From Deltaproteobacteria bacterium (GTDB taxonomy: Bacteria; Desulfobacterota; Syntrophobacteria; BM002): a stretch of 33,881 nt of DNA. Of this stretch, positions 18,341 through 26,404 are shown piece by piece. Each line of letters starts with the position of its first letter. Positions within the stretch are counted from its first letter, which is position 1. The stretch lies in NCBI GenBank assembly GCA_020353215.1, contig CP070692.1, positions 318,952 to 352,832 on the forward strand, read 5' to 3'. The notes beneath the pieces were generated by a model. The model had not been told where the DNA came from and searched no databases. It worked only from the letters and a program-made list of their open reading frames with translations. The position numbers and the translations under genes were made by a program.

Positions 18341-19353
18341 GGGGAACAAAGACCACAAAACGGCGTCACCAAGAGCTGCGCCTTGCGGACTCCATTCTAC
18401 TCTTAGGATTCGTTTTTTTGCTCCTGCTCCCGGTGTTGGCTCGAGACAGTGATTACGTTTTGCAGGTATTCACCCATGCCGTTCTGTTGGCGACCTTGGC
18501 ATTGGCCTGGAATATCCTGGGAGTGAGTGGTTCCATTTCCCTCGGCCATGCCGCCTTTTTTGGGGTCGGCGCCTACGGTTCCGCTCTCCTGAGTCTTAAC
18601 TTTGGCTTTTCGCCTTGGCTAACTGTTCCATTGGGCGGTCTTGTGGCCACTGTGGTTGCAACGCTCATGGGACTTATTTGCCTCCGACTACGAGGAGCTT
18701 ATTTCGCCCTGGCGACTCTAGCCTTTGTGGAGATCCCCAAAGTCATAACCGACAATTGGGACGGCCTCACCAAAGGATCACTTGGACTTGTGGGGCTCCC
18801 TGGTTTCACTGCTCTGCGTCTAGGCAGGTATTCTGTGGACTTCGGTGCAAGCCCGGCCGCGGTTTACTACTTAGTCCTCTGCTCCGCCCTCCTATTGGCA
18901 TCTCTGGTGGCGCTCATCTTCCGGTCCAACCTGGGGCTTGCCCTTCAGGCCATTCGAGAGGAGGAAGTCGCAGCGGAAGCCGTAGGAGTTCAGGTCCAGC
19001 GATACCGTTTACTGTCTTTATTGGTCAGCGGGTTCTTCACCGGAGTTGTAGGCGGTTGTTACGCCCATCTGATTCGCTATATCGAACCCGGCTTGGTCTA
19101 TGGGATCCATTTCTCCGCCGTGCCTATGATTTTCGCAATTTGCGGAGGTAGATTTACCATACTTGGTCCCGCTTTGGCTGCGCTAATCCTGTACCCTGTA
19201 GATCAGTTCATCTTTCATCCCCTGCTTCCGGCGGGCCACCAGTTCCTTTACGGAGCTGTTATCATTGTAGCCGTTCTTTTTATGCCGTCCGGTTTCTGGG
19301 GACACCTGCGAAAGGGACAATTTGCCCTTCTTAAGACTAGAAGTGTTGAGTAA
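18337..19353 (+). CDS. livM: Branched-chain-type ABC permease, LivM
   Basis: Second permease. At 338 residues it is of normal size, with a basic N-terminus (RGTKTTKRRHQ), then membrane helices with the LivM motifs LAWNILGVSGSISLGHAAFFGVGAY, RLRGAYFALATLAFVEI, LALQAIREEEVAAEAVGVQV (the coupling loop) and YGIHFSAVPMIFAICGG, and a final helix (GAVIIVAVLFMPSGFWG). It overlaps livH by 4 bp and the ATPase gene by 32 bp, which implies translational coupling. Confidence 0.93.
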   Translation: MRGTKTTKRRHQELRLADSILLLGFVFLLLLPVLARDSDYVLQVFTHAVLLATLALAWNILGVSGSISLGHAAFFGVGAYGSALLSLNFGFSPWLTVPLGGLVATVVATLMGLICLRLRGAYFALATLAFVEIPKVITDNWDGLTKGSLGLVGLPGFTALRLGRYSVDFGASPAAVYYLVLCSALLLASLVALIFRSNLGLALQAIREEEVAAEAVGVQVQRYRLLSLLVSGFFTGVVGGCYAHLIRYIEPGLVYGIHFSAVPMIFAICGGRFTILGPALAALILYPVDQFIFHPLLPAGHQFLYGAVIIVAVLFMPSGFWGHLRKGQFALLKTRSVE

Positions 19354-20059
19354 GAAATTCGGGGACTTCTGGGCCCTGCGGGAAATCGATTTCAGCATCA
19401 ATGAGGGGGAGATCGTCGGGCTGGTGGGACCAAATGGCGCTGGAAAGACGACCCTGTTTAACCTAATCACCGGCCGCTACAGGCCCAGCCGCGGGAAGGT
19501 TCTATTTCGTGACCAGGAGATCACCTACTGCAAACCACACGAAATCCGAAAACTGGGGATCAGCAGGACGTTCCAGTCCTGTCGTCCATTTGCCAAGATG
19601 ACCACGCTGGAAAATGTGATCGCGGGTCGTGTGTTCAGCGGCAAATTTCGACTCTTCCCACAACGAATAGACATTGACACAGCGGAGGAGCTTTTAGAGC
19701 TTGTAGGTATTGCCCACAAAGCGCAAACCCCGGCTGGTGATCTTACTCTTAGTGAGCAACGCCGGCTGGACCTGGCCCGGGCCTTGGCGACTCAACCCCG
19801 CCTTCTTCTTCTCGACGAAGTGGCCGCCGGTTTCAGTCCAGTTGCGGTGAAACAGGCGGTGGAGCTGGTTCGACGCGTGCAACAAAAAGGGGTTACTCTG
19901 CTTATCATCGATCACTTCCTAACCTTGAGTCTCCGGGTATCCGACCGATTGTTTGCCCTGGATCATGGCGAGAAGGTTGCGGAGGGTACTCCACAGGAGG
20001 TCATGAGAAATCGCGAGGTAATCCGAGCTTACCTGGGTATGCGACACGAGGAACCATAG
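19322..20059 (+). CDS. livG: Branched-chain-type ABC ATPase, LivG
   Basis: Cytoplasmic ATPase of the uptake system. The 245-residue protein has Walker [12 protein letters not shown]-loop SRTFQSCRPFAKMTTLENV, a LivG-type signature that is loosened to LTLSEQRRLDLARAL instead of LSxGQ, Walker B LLLLDEVAAGFSP and the switch His in IIDHFLTLS. The usual Pro after the catalytic Glu is Val. It starts with TTG at 19322, supported by AAGGGA 5-6 nt upstream, and overlaps livM. Unlike many liv operons, livF is not directly downstream but 393 bp away. Confidence 0.92.
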   Translation: MPFLRLEVLSKKFGDFWALREIDFSINEGEIVGLVGPNGAGKTTLFNLITGRYRPSRGKVLFRDQEITYCKPHEIRKLGISRTFQSCRPFAKMTTLENVIAGRVFSGKFRLFPQRIDIDTAEELLELVGIAHKAQTPAGDLTLSEQRRLDLARALATQPRLLLLDEVAAGFSPVAVKQAVELVRRVQQKGVTLLIIDHFLTLSLRVSDRLFALDHGEKVAEGTPQEVMRNREVIRAYLGMRHEEP

Positions 20060-20452
20060 TGTCCGTTGCCAGTGTTGGCTCATGAAATCTGGGCGCATTT
20101 TGCATTCAAGCATCTCGGCCAAGGGCTCCCCCAGTCGGCCGTAGGCGGGGAAGTGGCACAGGCCTCTCGCAGTCACTCTGAAGAGACACCAGAAAAGGCA
20201 TAGGCTGCGAAACAAGAGCATCTGAGCGACCTGCCTTTACTTTCTCAGCCCCGCTTGTCCATGCATGAAGATTTGGTACTTTGTTAAAAGGGACATTTCC
20301 ATAAAATGGCGCGAATTGCTCGATGTGGAGTAGCCTTCCCCTATGCCTGGGCGGCTAGTGACATTTTGGGAAAGCTGTGGCAGTGTGCGCGTAGCGTCGC
20401 ACTGTACGCTGTGCTATTATACTAACGATGGTCATCTGACGACCGAAACCGT
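20060..20452 (+). other. 393-bp spacer between livG and livF
   Basis: No gene supported on either strand; the open frame on minus is short and starts inside livG. No terminator with a T-run after livG. The end of the region contains the extended -10 described separately. Base composition is more even than in the genes, and the region may be a decayed sequence or an insertion between livG and livF. Confidence 0.35.
20412..20420 (+). promoter_or_regulatory. Candidate extended -10 promoter for livF
   Basis: TGC followed by TATTAT (20415-20420) fits a TGn-extended -10 box; no good -35 box is at the right distance. It is 33 bp before the first possible livF start. Confidence 0.35.
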
Positions 20453-21244
20453 ATGCCAACGATAATTGCCCATATCGATGCCATGGGCCGCCCTAGAGTT
20501 AAAGCTCTAGACATGAACATGGAAAAACCGCTTCTGGCTATCCGCAACCTAAGCTACCACTACGGTGATATCCAGGCACTGTTCCGGGCTAACCTGACTG
20601 TGTGCGAAGGTCAGATTGTTTCCATTGTCGGAGCAAATGGCTCGGGAAAAACAACCCTCATGAAAGCGGTGGCCGGCCTCCTGAGACCGGTGCAGGGAGA
20701 AATCCGTTATCAAGCGGAGAGCATCCAAACGCTTCCTGTCCATGAAGTGGTCCGTCGGGGACTCATCTACGTACCGGAAGGCATGAAGACCTTTCCACTA
20801 ATGAGCGTCCTGGAAAATCTGGAGGTGGGTGCGTACGTATCTCGGGACCAGAAAGCCAGTAGACTCTCTTTTGTTTTCGAGCTATTTCCAGTGCTAGCTG
20901 AGAAGCAGAGCCACCTGGCCAAATCGCTCAGTGGTGGCCAGAAGCGTATGCTGACTTTGGCTCGAGGTCTCATGAGCGGTGCCCGCCTCCTCATGCTGGA
21001 TGATCCCTTTTTAGGTCTGTCCCCGCGGGATGTAAACCGTCTGTGCAATACCCTGAGGCAGATTCGTCGCCGTGGACACACTCTGTTTATGGCCGGGCAG
21101 CATGTGCGTAGAATTCTCCGGGTGGCCACACGAGCCTATCTTGTTGAGCAAGGGAGAATTACTCTGTCCGGTACTGGAGACCAACTCCTCGATCATCCCC
21201 ACCTGCAAGAAAGCCTGTTGGGAATAATTGCGGAGGCAGGTTAA
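20453..21244 (+). CDS. livF: Branched-chain-type ABC ATPase, LivF
   Basis: Second ATPase of the system. Walker A IVGANGSGKTTL, IYVPEGMKTFPLMSVLENLEVGAY (the LivF Q-loop region), an intact signature LSGGQKRMLTLARGL and D-loop FLGLSPRDV are all present. The Walker B reads LLMLDDPFLGLSP: the glutamate that activates water in ABC ATPases is Asp here (codon GAT at about 21001), so catalysis may be slow or rely on LivG. The start is unsure; no candidate has a good ribosome site. The ATG at 20519 (MEKPLLAIRNLSYHYG) matches the family N-terminus best, and a 6-bp hairpin lies just before it at 20493-20510. The 22 extra residues from 20453 look non-native. Confidence 0.85.
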   Translation: MPTIIAHIDAMGRPRVKALDMNMEKPLLAIRNLSYHYGDIQALFRANLTVCEGQIVSIVGANGSGKTTLMKAVAGLLRPVQGEIRYQAESIQTLPVHEVVRRGLIYVPEGMKTFPLMSVLENLEVGAYVSRDQKASRLSFVFELFPVLAEKQSHLAKSLSGGQKRMLTLARGLMSGARLLMLDDPFLGLSPRDVNRLCNTLRQIRRRGHTLFMAGQHVRRILRVATRAYLVEQGRITLSGTGDQLLDHPHLQESLLGIIAEAG

Positions 21245-21396
21245 GAAATCCTGACCCGGAGGACCGGGGCATCGAAATCAAGAAAGACAACTTTGCACTT
21301 CCCTTCAGTTGCTTTGCTGACTTTCCACTCCATGGACGTGTCCCGGATTGGACTCGCCCATAACGGACCCCTAAAATGTTGGGCCAGGTTTGGACC

Positions 21397-22170
21397 ATGA
21401 TAGACGCCCACTGTCATCTCTATTCAGACAAATACACTCACGATATCGATGCGGTGATTAAACGTGCCAGGGAAGTGCTGGAGTCCGTCGTGATCTCGGC
21501 AGTGGACGCGGAAAGTCTGTGGAAAAGCATCACCTTGCGGCGACAACATCCCGAATTCCTTTATGTTACGGGAGGCGTACATCCAAGGCATGCTGCACAA
21601 CTCGGAGAAGCAGAGTTGGCGCAGTTGTGGAGAAACATCGAGCGCGCCAAGGAAGAATTAGTTGCGGTGGGAGAGGTAGGCCCTGATTTTCATCGCGTCA
21701 AGGACTCCCGTTTGCGGCAACGTCAGCTCTTGGTTCTCGAAAGCGCCATGACCCGGGCGGAGGCCATGGGCCTTCCTTTGGTGATCCATGCTCGCAACGC
21801 AGAAGCGGCCGCCCTTGAAGTGGTTAGCAGCAGTAGAACGCCGGTATTGTTCCACTGCTTTAACGGAAGCCCTCACATGGCTAAAAGAATCACTCGTCGT
21901 GGCTTCTATCTTTCCTTTTCAGCCACTCTTCTGTTCAATGAACAAGTTCGGAAAGCCGCCATCCAAGTGGATCAAGATCTAATCCTCACCGAAACCGACA
22001 GTCCAGCTCTCTCACCTCGGCGCGGTCGGCCAAGGAATGAACCGGCTTTTCTCAAAATGGTTGTTTCTCATCTGGCCAAACTGCTAGGAATCCACCCAAC
22101 AGAAATCGGTGCAATTACGTCGGCAAACGCCAAGAGGTTTTATCGCCTCTCATCTCAGCCATGTGCATAG
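21397..22170 (+). CDS. TatD-family metal-dependent hydrolase
   Basis: TatD proteins are TIM-barrel metallohydrolases, usually DNA exonucleases. The 257-residue product starts MIDAHCHLYSDKY with the metal-binding H-x-H (His5, His7), followed by TGGVHPRHA, the metal-bridging Glu in VAVGEVGPDFHR (family usually GEIGLDYH), VIHARNAEA, FHCFNGSPHMAKRI and TETDSPAL with the catalytic Asp. I prefer 21397 over the ATG at 21376 because the family starts at this Met and an AGG lies 8 nt upstream. It is the only nucleic-acid enzyme in this stretch and may form its own unit. Exact substrate unknown. Confidence 0.9.
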   Translation: MIDAHCHLYSDKYTHDIDAVIKRAREVLESVVISAVDAESLWKSITLRRQHPEFLYVTGGVHPRHAAQLGEAELAQLWRNIERAKEELVAVGEVGPDFHRVKDSRLRQRQLLVLESAMTRAEAMGLPLVIHARNAEAAALEVVSSSRTPVLFHCFNGSPHMAKRITRRGFYLSFSATLLFNEQVRKAAIQVDQDLILTETDSPALSPRRGRPRNEPAFLKMVVSHLAKLLGIHPTEIGAITSANAKRFYRLSSQPCA

Positions 22171-22279
22171 TGCTTGCTTTTTAAAGATACTTCCTGGTAA
22201 ACTGACGTCCCAGAATTTCTGGAACCTATTGCTTTTGCAGTATTTTTAACTACGTCAGAGTTTTTCCACGCACACGGGA

Positions 22280-22393
22280 TGATGGAATGTTGGAGTAATG
22301 GAATATTGGGTTAACGCGATGGATCATTTCCAGTTTTTATTGGTTTGAATCTTGCGGAAACCAATATTCTACCAATCCGTTATTCCATCAGTC
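22280..22393. repeat. Inverted repeat before the thioesterase gene
   Basis: The left arm (22280-22312: GATGATGGAATGTTGGAG, then TAATGGAATATTGGG) is matched in reverse by the right arm (22358-22393: AAACCAATATTC, then CGTTATTCCATCAGT). The shared cores are TGATGGAAT and GAATATTGG. A smaller TGGTTT/AAACCA stem lies within. The spacer 22171-22501 has no gene; this element takes up its middle. Its purine-rich GGAAT pattern and inverted layout suggest a dispersed intergenic repeat. Confidence 0.55.
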
Positions 22394-22501
22394 CGATTTG
22401 GACGCAGCCCCTGTGTTCATTTATCGCTCACCATTTTCCCCACTTCCTATTTGTGTGACTGACATGGATAGAACGAACACTTGGAAACGGAGGGTTGACC
22501 C

Positions 22502-22903
22502 ATGAGTGAGGAACTGAAAGCAGGCATGACTCATGAGATGGAAAGACAAGTTACGGAGGATCTGTCGGCACAGAAGGTTTTCCCACACGTCCCCAATGTC
22601 TACGCCACCCGCGCCATGGTGGGTCATTTTGAAGAAGTATGTGCCGAGATGGTTCTTCCTTATCTAGGCGAGGGTGAGCAAACAGTAGGGATCGCAATGA
22701 AATTCACCCACACCGCCGCCACCCCGTTGGGAATGAAGGTGCGGTTTAAGGCCAAGTTGGCTGAAGTGGACGGCAAGAAACTCACCTTTGAGGTGGAAGG
22801 TTTTGACGCGGTGGACAAAATCGGCGAGGCCACCCACCAACGCTTCATTATTAACGCCGAAAAGTTTAACAGCAAAATGGCCGAGAAAGCTAAAAAAGCA
22901 TAG
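22502..22903 (+). CDS. Hotdog-fold thioesterase, FlK-like
   Basis: Small acyl-CoA thioesterase-type protein of 133 residues. It resembles fluoroacetyl-CoA thioesterase FlK: residues Thr36 (in VYATRAMVGHFEE), Glu44 and His70 (in KFTHTAATPLGMKV) have exactly the spacing of FlK's catalytic Thr42-Glu50-His76, and the pattern GEQTVGIAMKF, then LTFEVEGFDAVDKIGEATHQR is typical of this family. GGAGG is 8 nt before the ATG. Being between a TatD gene and an ADP-forming acyl-CoA synthetase, it could hydrolyse small or aromatic acyl-CoAs to relieve CoA trapping; fluoroacetate itself need not be the substrate. Confidence 0.85.
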   Translation: MSEELKAGMTHEMERQVTEDLSAQKVFPHVPNVYATRAMVGHFEEVCAEMVLPYLGEGEQTVGIAMKFTHTAATPLGMKVRFKAKLAEVDGKKLTFEVEGFDAVDKIGEATHQRFIINAEKFNSKMAEKAKKA

Positions 22904-22909
22904 CGAAGT

Positions 22910-23144
22910 CCAGCTGACAGCAGGCAGCTAGAGATTCTGCTGGCTAGGGACTAGGCACTAAACTGTAAGCATGACTTGCTATTGTCTGAAAAGTCAGACC
23001 CCGAACGCGATCGGTTAGGATGATAGCCCGAAGACGTTTCAAATTCTCTTCGTTACCAAAGTTTATTCGGGTAGATCACTCACATTTGTCGTGCCTAGTG
23101 TTTGGTGCCTAGAGCCTAGTTGGGGAAACCTGGCTGTCGGCTGG
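22910..23144. repeat. 235-bp element with long imperfect inverted repeats
   Basis: The left arm begins CCAGCTGACAGCAGGCAGC and contains GGGACTAGGCACTAAAC. The reverse complement of the right arm begins CCAGCCGACAGCCAGG and contains CTCTAGGCACCAAAC. The arms are about 54 nt each. The middle (about 22965-23090) has no coding frame. TAGGCAC occurs several times within the arms. The element fills almost the whole spacer before the acyl-CoA synthetase and leaves its ribosome site intact. It resembles a MITE or a foldback element. Confidence 0.6.
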
Positions 23145-23178
23145 ACGATGGCGCTCTGCGCATATAGGAGGTGTCCAG

Positions 23179-25200
23179 ATGGTACCGGACTCAGCAAGTC
23201 AATTAGACGCCATTCTCAGGCCCGAAAGCTTGGCAGTAATTGGAGCCTCCACCAGCCCTGATAAACTGGGCCATGAGATTCTGAAAAACATCTTGGACGG
23301 TGGCTATCAGGGTAAGGTGTTTCCAATCAATCCCAAGGCCGACGCCATCCTCGGCCTTCCCTGCCACGCGAACATCAAGGATGTTCAGGATCCCATCGAT
23401 CTTGCGGTACTCATCATACCAGCCCGCTTCGTGCCTCAAGCTGTGCAGGATTGTGGAGAAAAAGGCGTTAAAGGAGCGGTGATTATTACCGGTGGATTCA
23501 GCGAGTCTGGTGCCGAGGGAGAAGAGTTACAGCAACAGACAGCCGAGATAGCTCGCAATTTCGGGGTGAGGCTCATCGGGCCCAATTGCCAGGGAGTAAA
23601 CAACCCCCATCATCCAATTTGCGCCTCCTGGCCGCTGCTCACCTATCGTGGCAAGGTGGCGGTCATCTCCCAGAGCGGCACAGTTGGGGCTGCAATGATG
23701 GACTGGTTTTCCGAGGAGAAACTGGGAGTCTCAAGCTTTGTGAGTATGGGTAACCGCGCCGATGTTGATGAAACGGACCTCATCGCCTATTTCAACCGCG
23801 ACTCCAACACGGAGGTGATCGCAGCTTACATTGAGGGCATAAAGCGACCTGAGCAGTTCCTGGAAGTGTTGCAGCGAGTGGAGAAACCGCTGGTTGTGCT
23901 CAAGTCCGGCCGAACACCCAAGGGCAAGGTGGCTGCTGAGTCTCACACCAAGGCACTGGCCGGGGCGGATGCGATCTATGACGCGCTGCTTTCCAAACAT
24001 GGTGTGTGTCGCGCCTACACCATTGAGGAATTCTATGATTTCGCCAAAGCATTCGCTTACCTGAAACGACCAACGGGCAATACCATTCTCTTCATTACCA
24101 CATCCGGTGGGGCTGCCATCCTCGCCACCGATCAGGCTGAACAGGAGGGGATCGATGCAGCTCCGCTGCCGGAGGCAGCAGCAGAAGCGATCACCCCCTT
24201 GATTCCGGCCCACGCTATCAAGGCCAATCCCATCGACCTCACCGGAGATGCGACAGCACAGATGTTTGCGGACGTGATACGTGAGACCAGGGGCTACTAT
24301 GATACCTTGGGAGTAATTTTTGGTGATCCGGTGGAAGGGGCTTCCGAAGTCGTGACTCCCGGGGCCAATGAATTGGTGATTTTTCTCGGTGGGGCGGATG
24401 TGGAAAGACAGGAGCGGGAACTCATGCATCTCAAGGGCATACCGGTATTTCCCACTCCAGAACGAGGGGTGAAGGCGTTGGCCCAAGTACTGGACCGCAA
24501 GGCCCTTGCTCCTCGGCAACAACCAACGCTCACTCTTTCGGCTAGCGGGCGCCAGCTCCCACCGCATCAAGCCCTTGCACTCATTGCTGAAAATGGTTTG
24601 CCTTGCGCTGCTTTCGCTCTCGCCGACACCCCGAGCGAAGCCTCCAGAATCGCTGGCGAGCAAGGATTTCCGGTGGCTCTCAAGATTAGTTCTCCCGATA
24701 TTGTCCACAAGAGCGATATTGGTGGTGTGCGTCTAGGTCTAGAGACTCCAGAATCTGTGGAGAAGGTTTTCGACGAACTGATGCAAGTTGCGCGAGAGGC
24801 CTCACCCGAGGCGCAAATTGACGGTGTTCTGGTGAGCAAGATGGCTCCCCCGGGTCAGGAGGTTATCGTAGGCATGAACCGTGATCCTCAATTTGGTCCC
24901 ATTATTCTTTTTGGGCTCGGGGGGGTGCTGGTGGAAATATTTCGGGATGTGGCGCTGCGTCCCCTCCCCTTGACCCGCGCCGAAGCTGGTGCCATGATCC
25001 GCGGAATCAAAGGCTACCCTGTCCTTGCAGGGTATCGAGGCCATTCCAAGGTAGACGAAAACGGACTGGCCGATTGCCTCCTGGCCGTAGCCAGGATCGC
25101 AGAAGAAAATCCACAGATCGTGGAAATTGATCTAAATCCGGTCTTTGCCTATCCGCAGGAGTCTTTGGTAGCGGATGCGAGAATCATCCTCGCTGATTAG
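23179..25200 (+). CDS. Acyl-CoA synthetase, ADP-forming (acetate--CoA ligase, fused subunits)
   Basis: Links acyl-CoA hydrolysis to ATP synthesis (or the reverse) through a phosphohistidine. The 673-residue protein carries, in order, a CoA-binding Rossmann domain (LAVIGASTSPDKLG, FPINPKADAILGLPC), two succinyl-CoA-ligase-like domains with KVAVISQSGTVGAAMMDW and ESHTKALAGAD, where His256 should be the phosphorylated residue, and a C-terminal ATP-grasp domain (from about 450: FPVALKISSPDIVHKSDIGGV, FGPIILFGLGGVLVEIFRDV, EIDLNPV). This is the alpha-beta fusion found in anaerobes. TAGGAGGTG lies 5 nt before the ATG. With the thioesterase and the AMP-forming ligase it suggests acyl-CoA-based energy metabolism; the acyl group cannot be told. 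Confidence 0.93.
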   Translation: MVPDSASQLDAILRPESLAVIGASTSPDKLGHEILKNILDGGYQGKVFPINPKADAILGLPCHANIKDVQDPIDLAVLIIPARFVPQAVQDCGEKGVKGAVIITGGFSESGAEGEELQQQTAEIARNFGVRLIGPNCQGVNNPHHPICASWPLLTYRGKVAVISQSGTVGAAMMDWFSEEKLGVSSFVSMGNRADVDETDLIAYFNRDSNTEVIAAYIEGIKRPEQFLEVLQRVEKPLVVLKSGRTPKGKVAAESHTKALAGADAIYDALLSKHGVCRAYTIEEFYDFAKAFAYLKRPTGNTILFITTSGGAAILATDQAEQEGIDAAPLPEAAAEAITPLIPAHAIKANPIDLTGDATAQMFADVIRETRGYYDTLGVIFGDPVEGASEVVTPGANELVIFLGGADVERQERELMHLKGIPVFPTPERGVKALAQVLDRKALAPRQQPTLTLSASGRQLPPHQALALIAENGLPCAAFALADTPSEASRIAGEQGFPVALKISSPDIVHKSDIGGVRLGLETPESVEKVFDELMQVAREASPEAQIDGVLVSKMAPPGQEVIVGMNRDPQFGPIILFGLGGVLVEIFRDVALRPLPLTRAEAGAMIRGIKGYPVLAGYRGHSKVDENGLADCLLAVARIAEENPQIVEIDLNPVFAYPQESLVADARIILAD

Positions 25201-25369
25201 GATTAACTATTTTCCTGCTCGATTAGGAAAAAATATGGAAATATGCTAAATTGGGGTTTATCGGGGCCAGCAGTTTGCGCTACCATCGATCGTCTGCACT
25301 TAGAATTGTACGAGTCCACAAAGTGATTCCTGCAGCAGTACCGTTCCGGTAGGAGGGATCTAAACAAAG

Positions 25370-26305
25370 ATGAGTGTTCCACATTGGCTCTCCGTACGCC
25401 TCAAAAACCAGTATCCCATGCTGCGGTATCTTACTGACCGAACCTTTGGCGTGGAAATCGAATTCTACGGACTAGAATACGTCCTGATCCCAGGTGATGA
25501 AGGCATCATCAAACCCTACTGTATTTCCTCTAGGGCCAAGGATGGCCGGCACTTCAAACAGCTATGTCTTGACTCCAAGATTGCTGTTGGCACCGATAGA
25601 AACTCGTGGCACTTTGAGGAAGACACGTCGGTCAGAGGTAAACGCCACACCAGATATGGTGCTGAACTCGTCAGCCCGGTTCTGAGCGGCCTCGAAGGGT
25701 TGGTGCAGGCTTACCATGCCTTCCAGTTTCTCAACGAGATCGAAGGTGTGGATATTGACGGATCGTGTGGTTTCCATGTCCATCATGGCGTCGACCGTGG
25801 ATCGTACAGGTGTGACAATCTCAAGCAACTGGTGCGAATCGTACACCCCATGGAAAGTCTTTTCTATCTTCTAATTCCCGGTGAACGTCAGAACGCAAGG
25901 ACTTGTCGCCCCATGGAAATTGACGTGAACGCTTTCCTGCAAGCGTGCGATCCTGTATGTGGACCAAAAGATTGCCGGCTCAGAAGACTCTGGTACTCAC
26001 CCGAGAATCGCTACGACCCCAAGGAAGCCAAAGACCCGCGCTATGACAGGACCCGCTACCACGGCCTGAATCTCCATTCTTACTGGTATCGCTCCACCAT
26101 CGAATTCCGCTACCACTCTGCCATACTCCACCACGTTGACGAAGCCATGCAGTGGATCATTTTCAGCCAGTTTCTCGTTGAAATGAGTCAGGGGGCCATC
26201 CCGAGCATCGCCTTCCATTCCAACGGCAACAAATGGCTGCAAACAATTTACGTGATCTACCATGCACTGGGTCTCTCGGACTGCATCCAGCCTCAGCCGA
26301 ATTGA
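25370..26305 (+). CDS. Putative amidoligase (Amidoligase_2, GCS-like fold)
   Basis: Belongs to the family of predicted ATP-dependent carboxylate-amine ligases related to gamma-glutamylcysteine synthetase; none I know of in this subgroup has a proven product. Seen in the 311 residues: FGVEIEF with acidic ligands Glu29 and Glu31, a Trp80...Asp85 stretch ending ELVSP (Glu99), CGFHVHHG (133-140) with three histidines, and GLNLHSYWYRSTIEFRYHS with Glu245 and Arg247, all in the family's order. The ribosome site AGGAGG is 13-14 nt from the ATG, rather far. The next two genes are class II amidotransferase-like, which fits a ligase that is fed ammonia or whose amide product they process (inference). 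An AT-rich 169-bp spacer with a 7-bp hairpin (25210-25231) separates it from the acyl-CoA synthetase. Confidence 0.85.
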   Translation: MSVPHWLSVRLKNQYPMLRYLTDRTFGVEIEFYGLEYVLIPGDEGIIKPYCISSRAKDGRHFKQLCLDSKIAVGTDRNSWHFEEDTSVRGKRHTRYGAELVSPVLSGLEGLVQAYHAFQFLNEIEGVDIDGSCGFHVHHGVDRGSYRCDNLKQLVRIVHPMESLFYLLIPGERQNARTCRPMEIDVNAFLQACDPVCGPKDCRLRRLWYSPENRYDPKEAKDPRYDRTRYHGLNLHSYWYRSTIEFRYHSAILHHVDEAMQWIIFSQFLVEMSQGAIPSIAFHSNGNKWLQTIYVIYHALGLSDCIQPQPN

Positions 26306-26338
26306 CCGGCCACGCGGGATCAGAATATCGCTGAAACT

Positions 26339-26359
26339 GCCGGGATTTTTGATCCGGGC
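26339..26359 (+). other. Hairpin between the amidoligase and the first amidotransferase-like gene
   Basis: An 8-bp stem with one mismatch (GCCGGGAT/ATCCGGGC) and a TTTTG loop in the 99-bp spacer. No T-run follows, so readthrough into 26405 is likely; it could tune mRNA stability or partial termination. Confidence 0.4.
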
Positions 26360-26404
26360 CTGACCTCGGTGGTCATGCCGGATATTTGAAAAGTAGGCAC
26401 GATC

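Noticed and set aside
20370-20400. TGGCAGTGTGCGCGTAGC before livF as a sigma-54 site
   Set aside because: The distance between GG and the next GC is 13, not 10, and the -12 half lacks TTGC.
23731-24708. A 325-codon open frame on minus opposite the ADP-forming acyl-CoA synthetase
   Set aside because: Shadow of a clearly recognised gene; no ribosome site and no domain signature.
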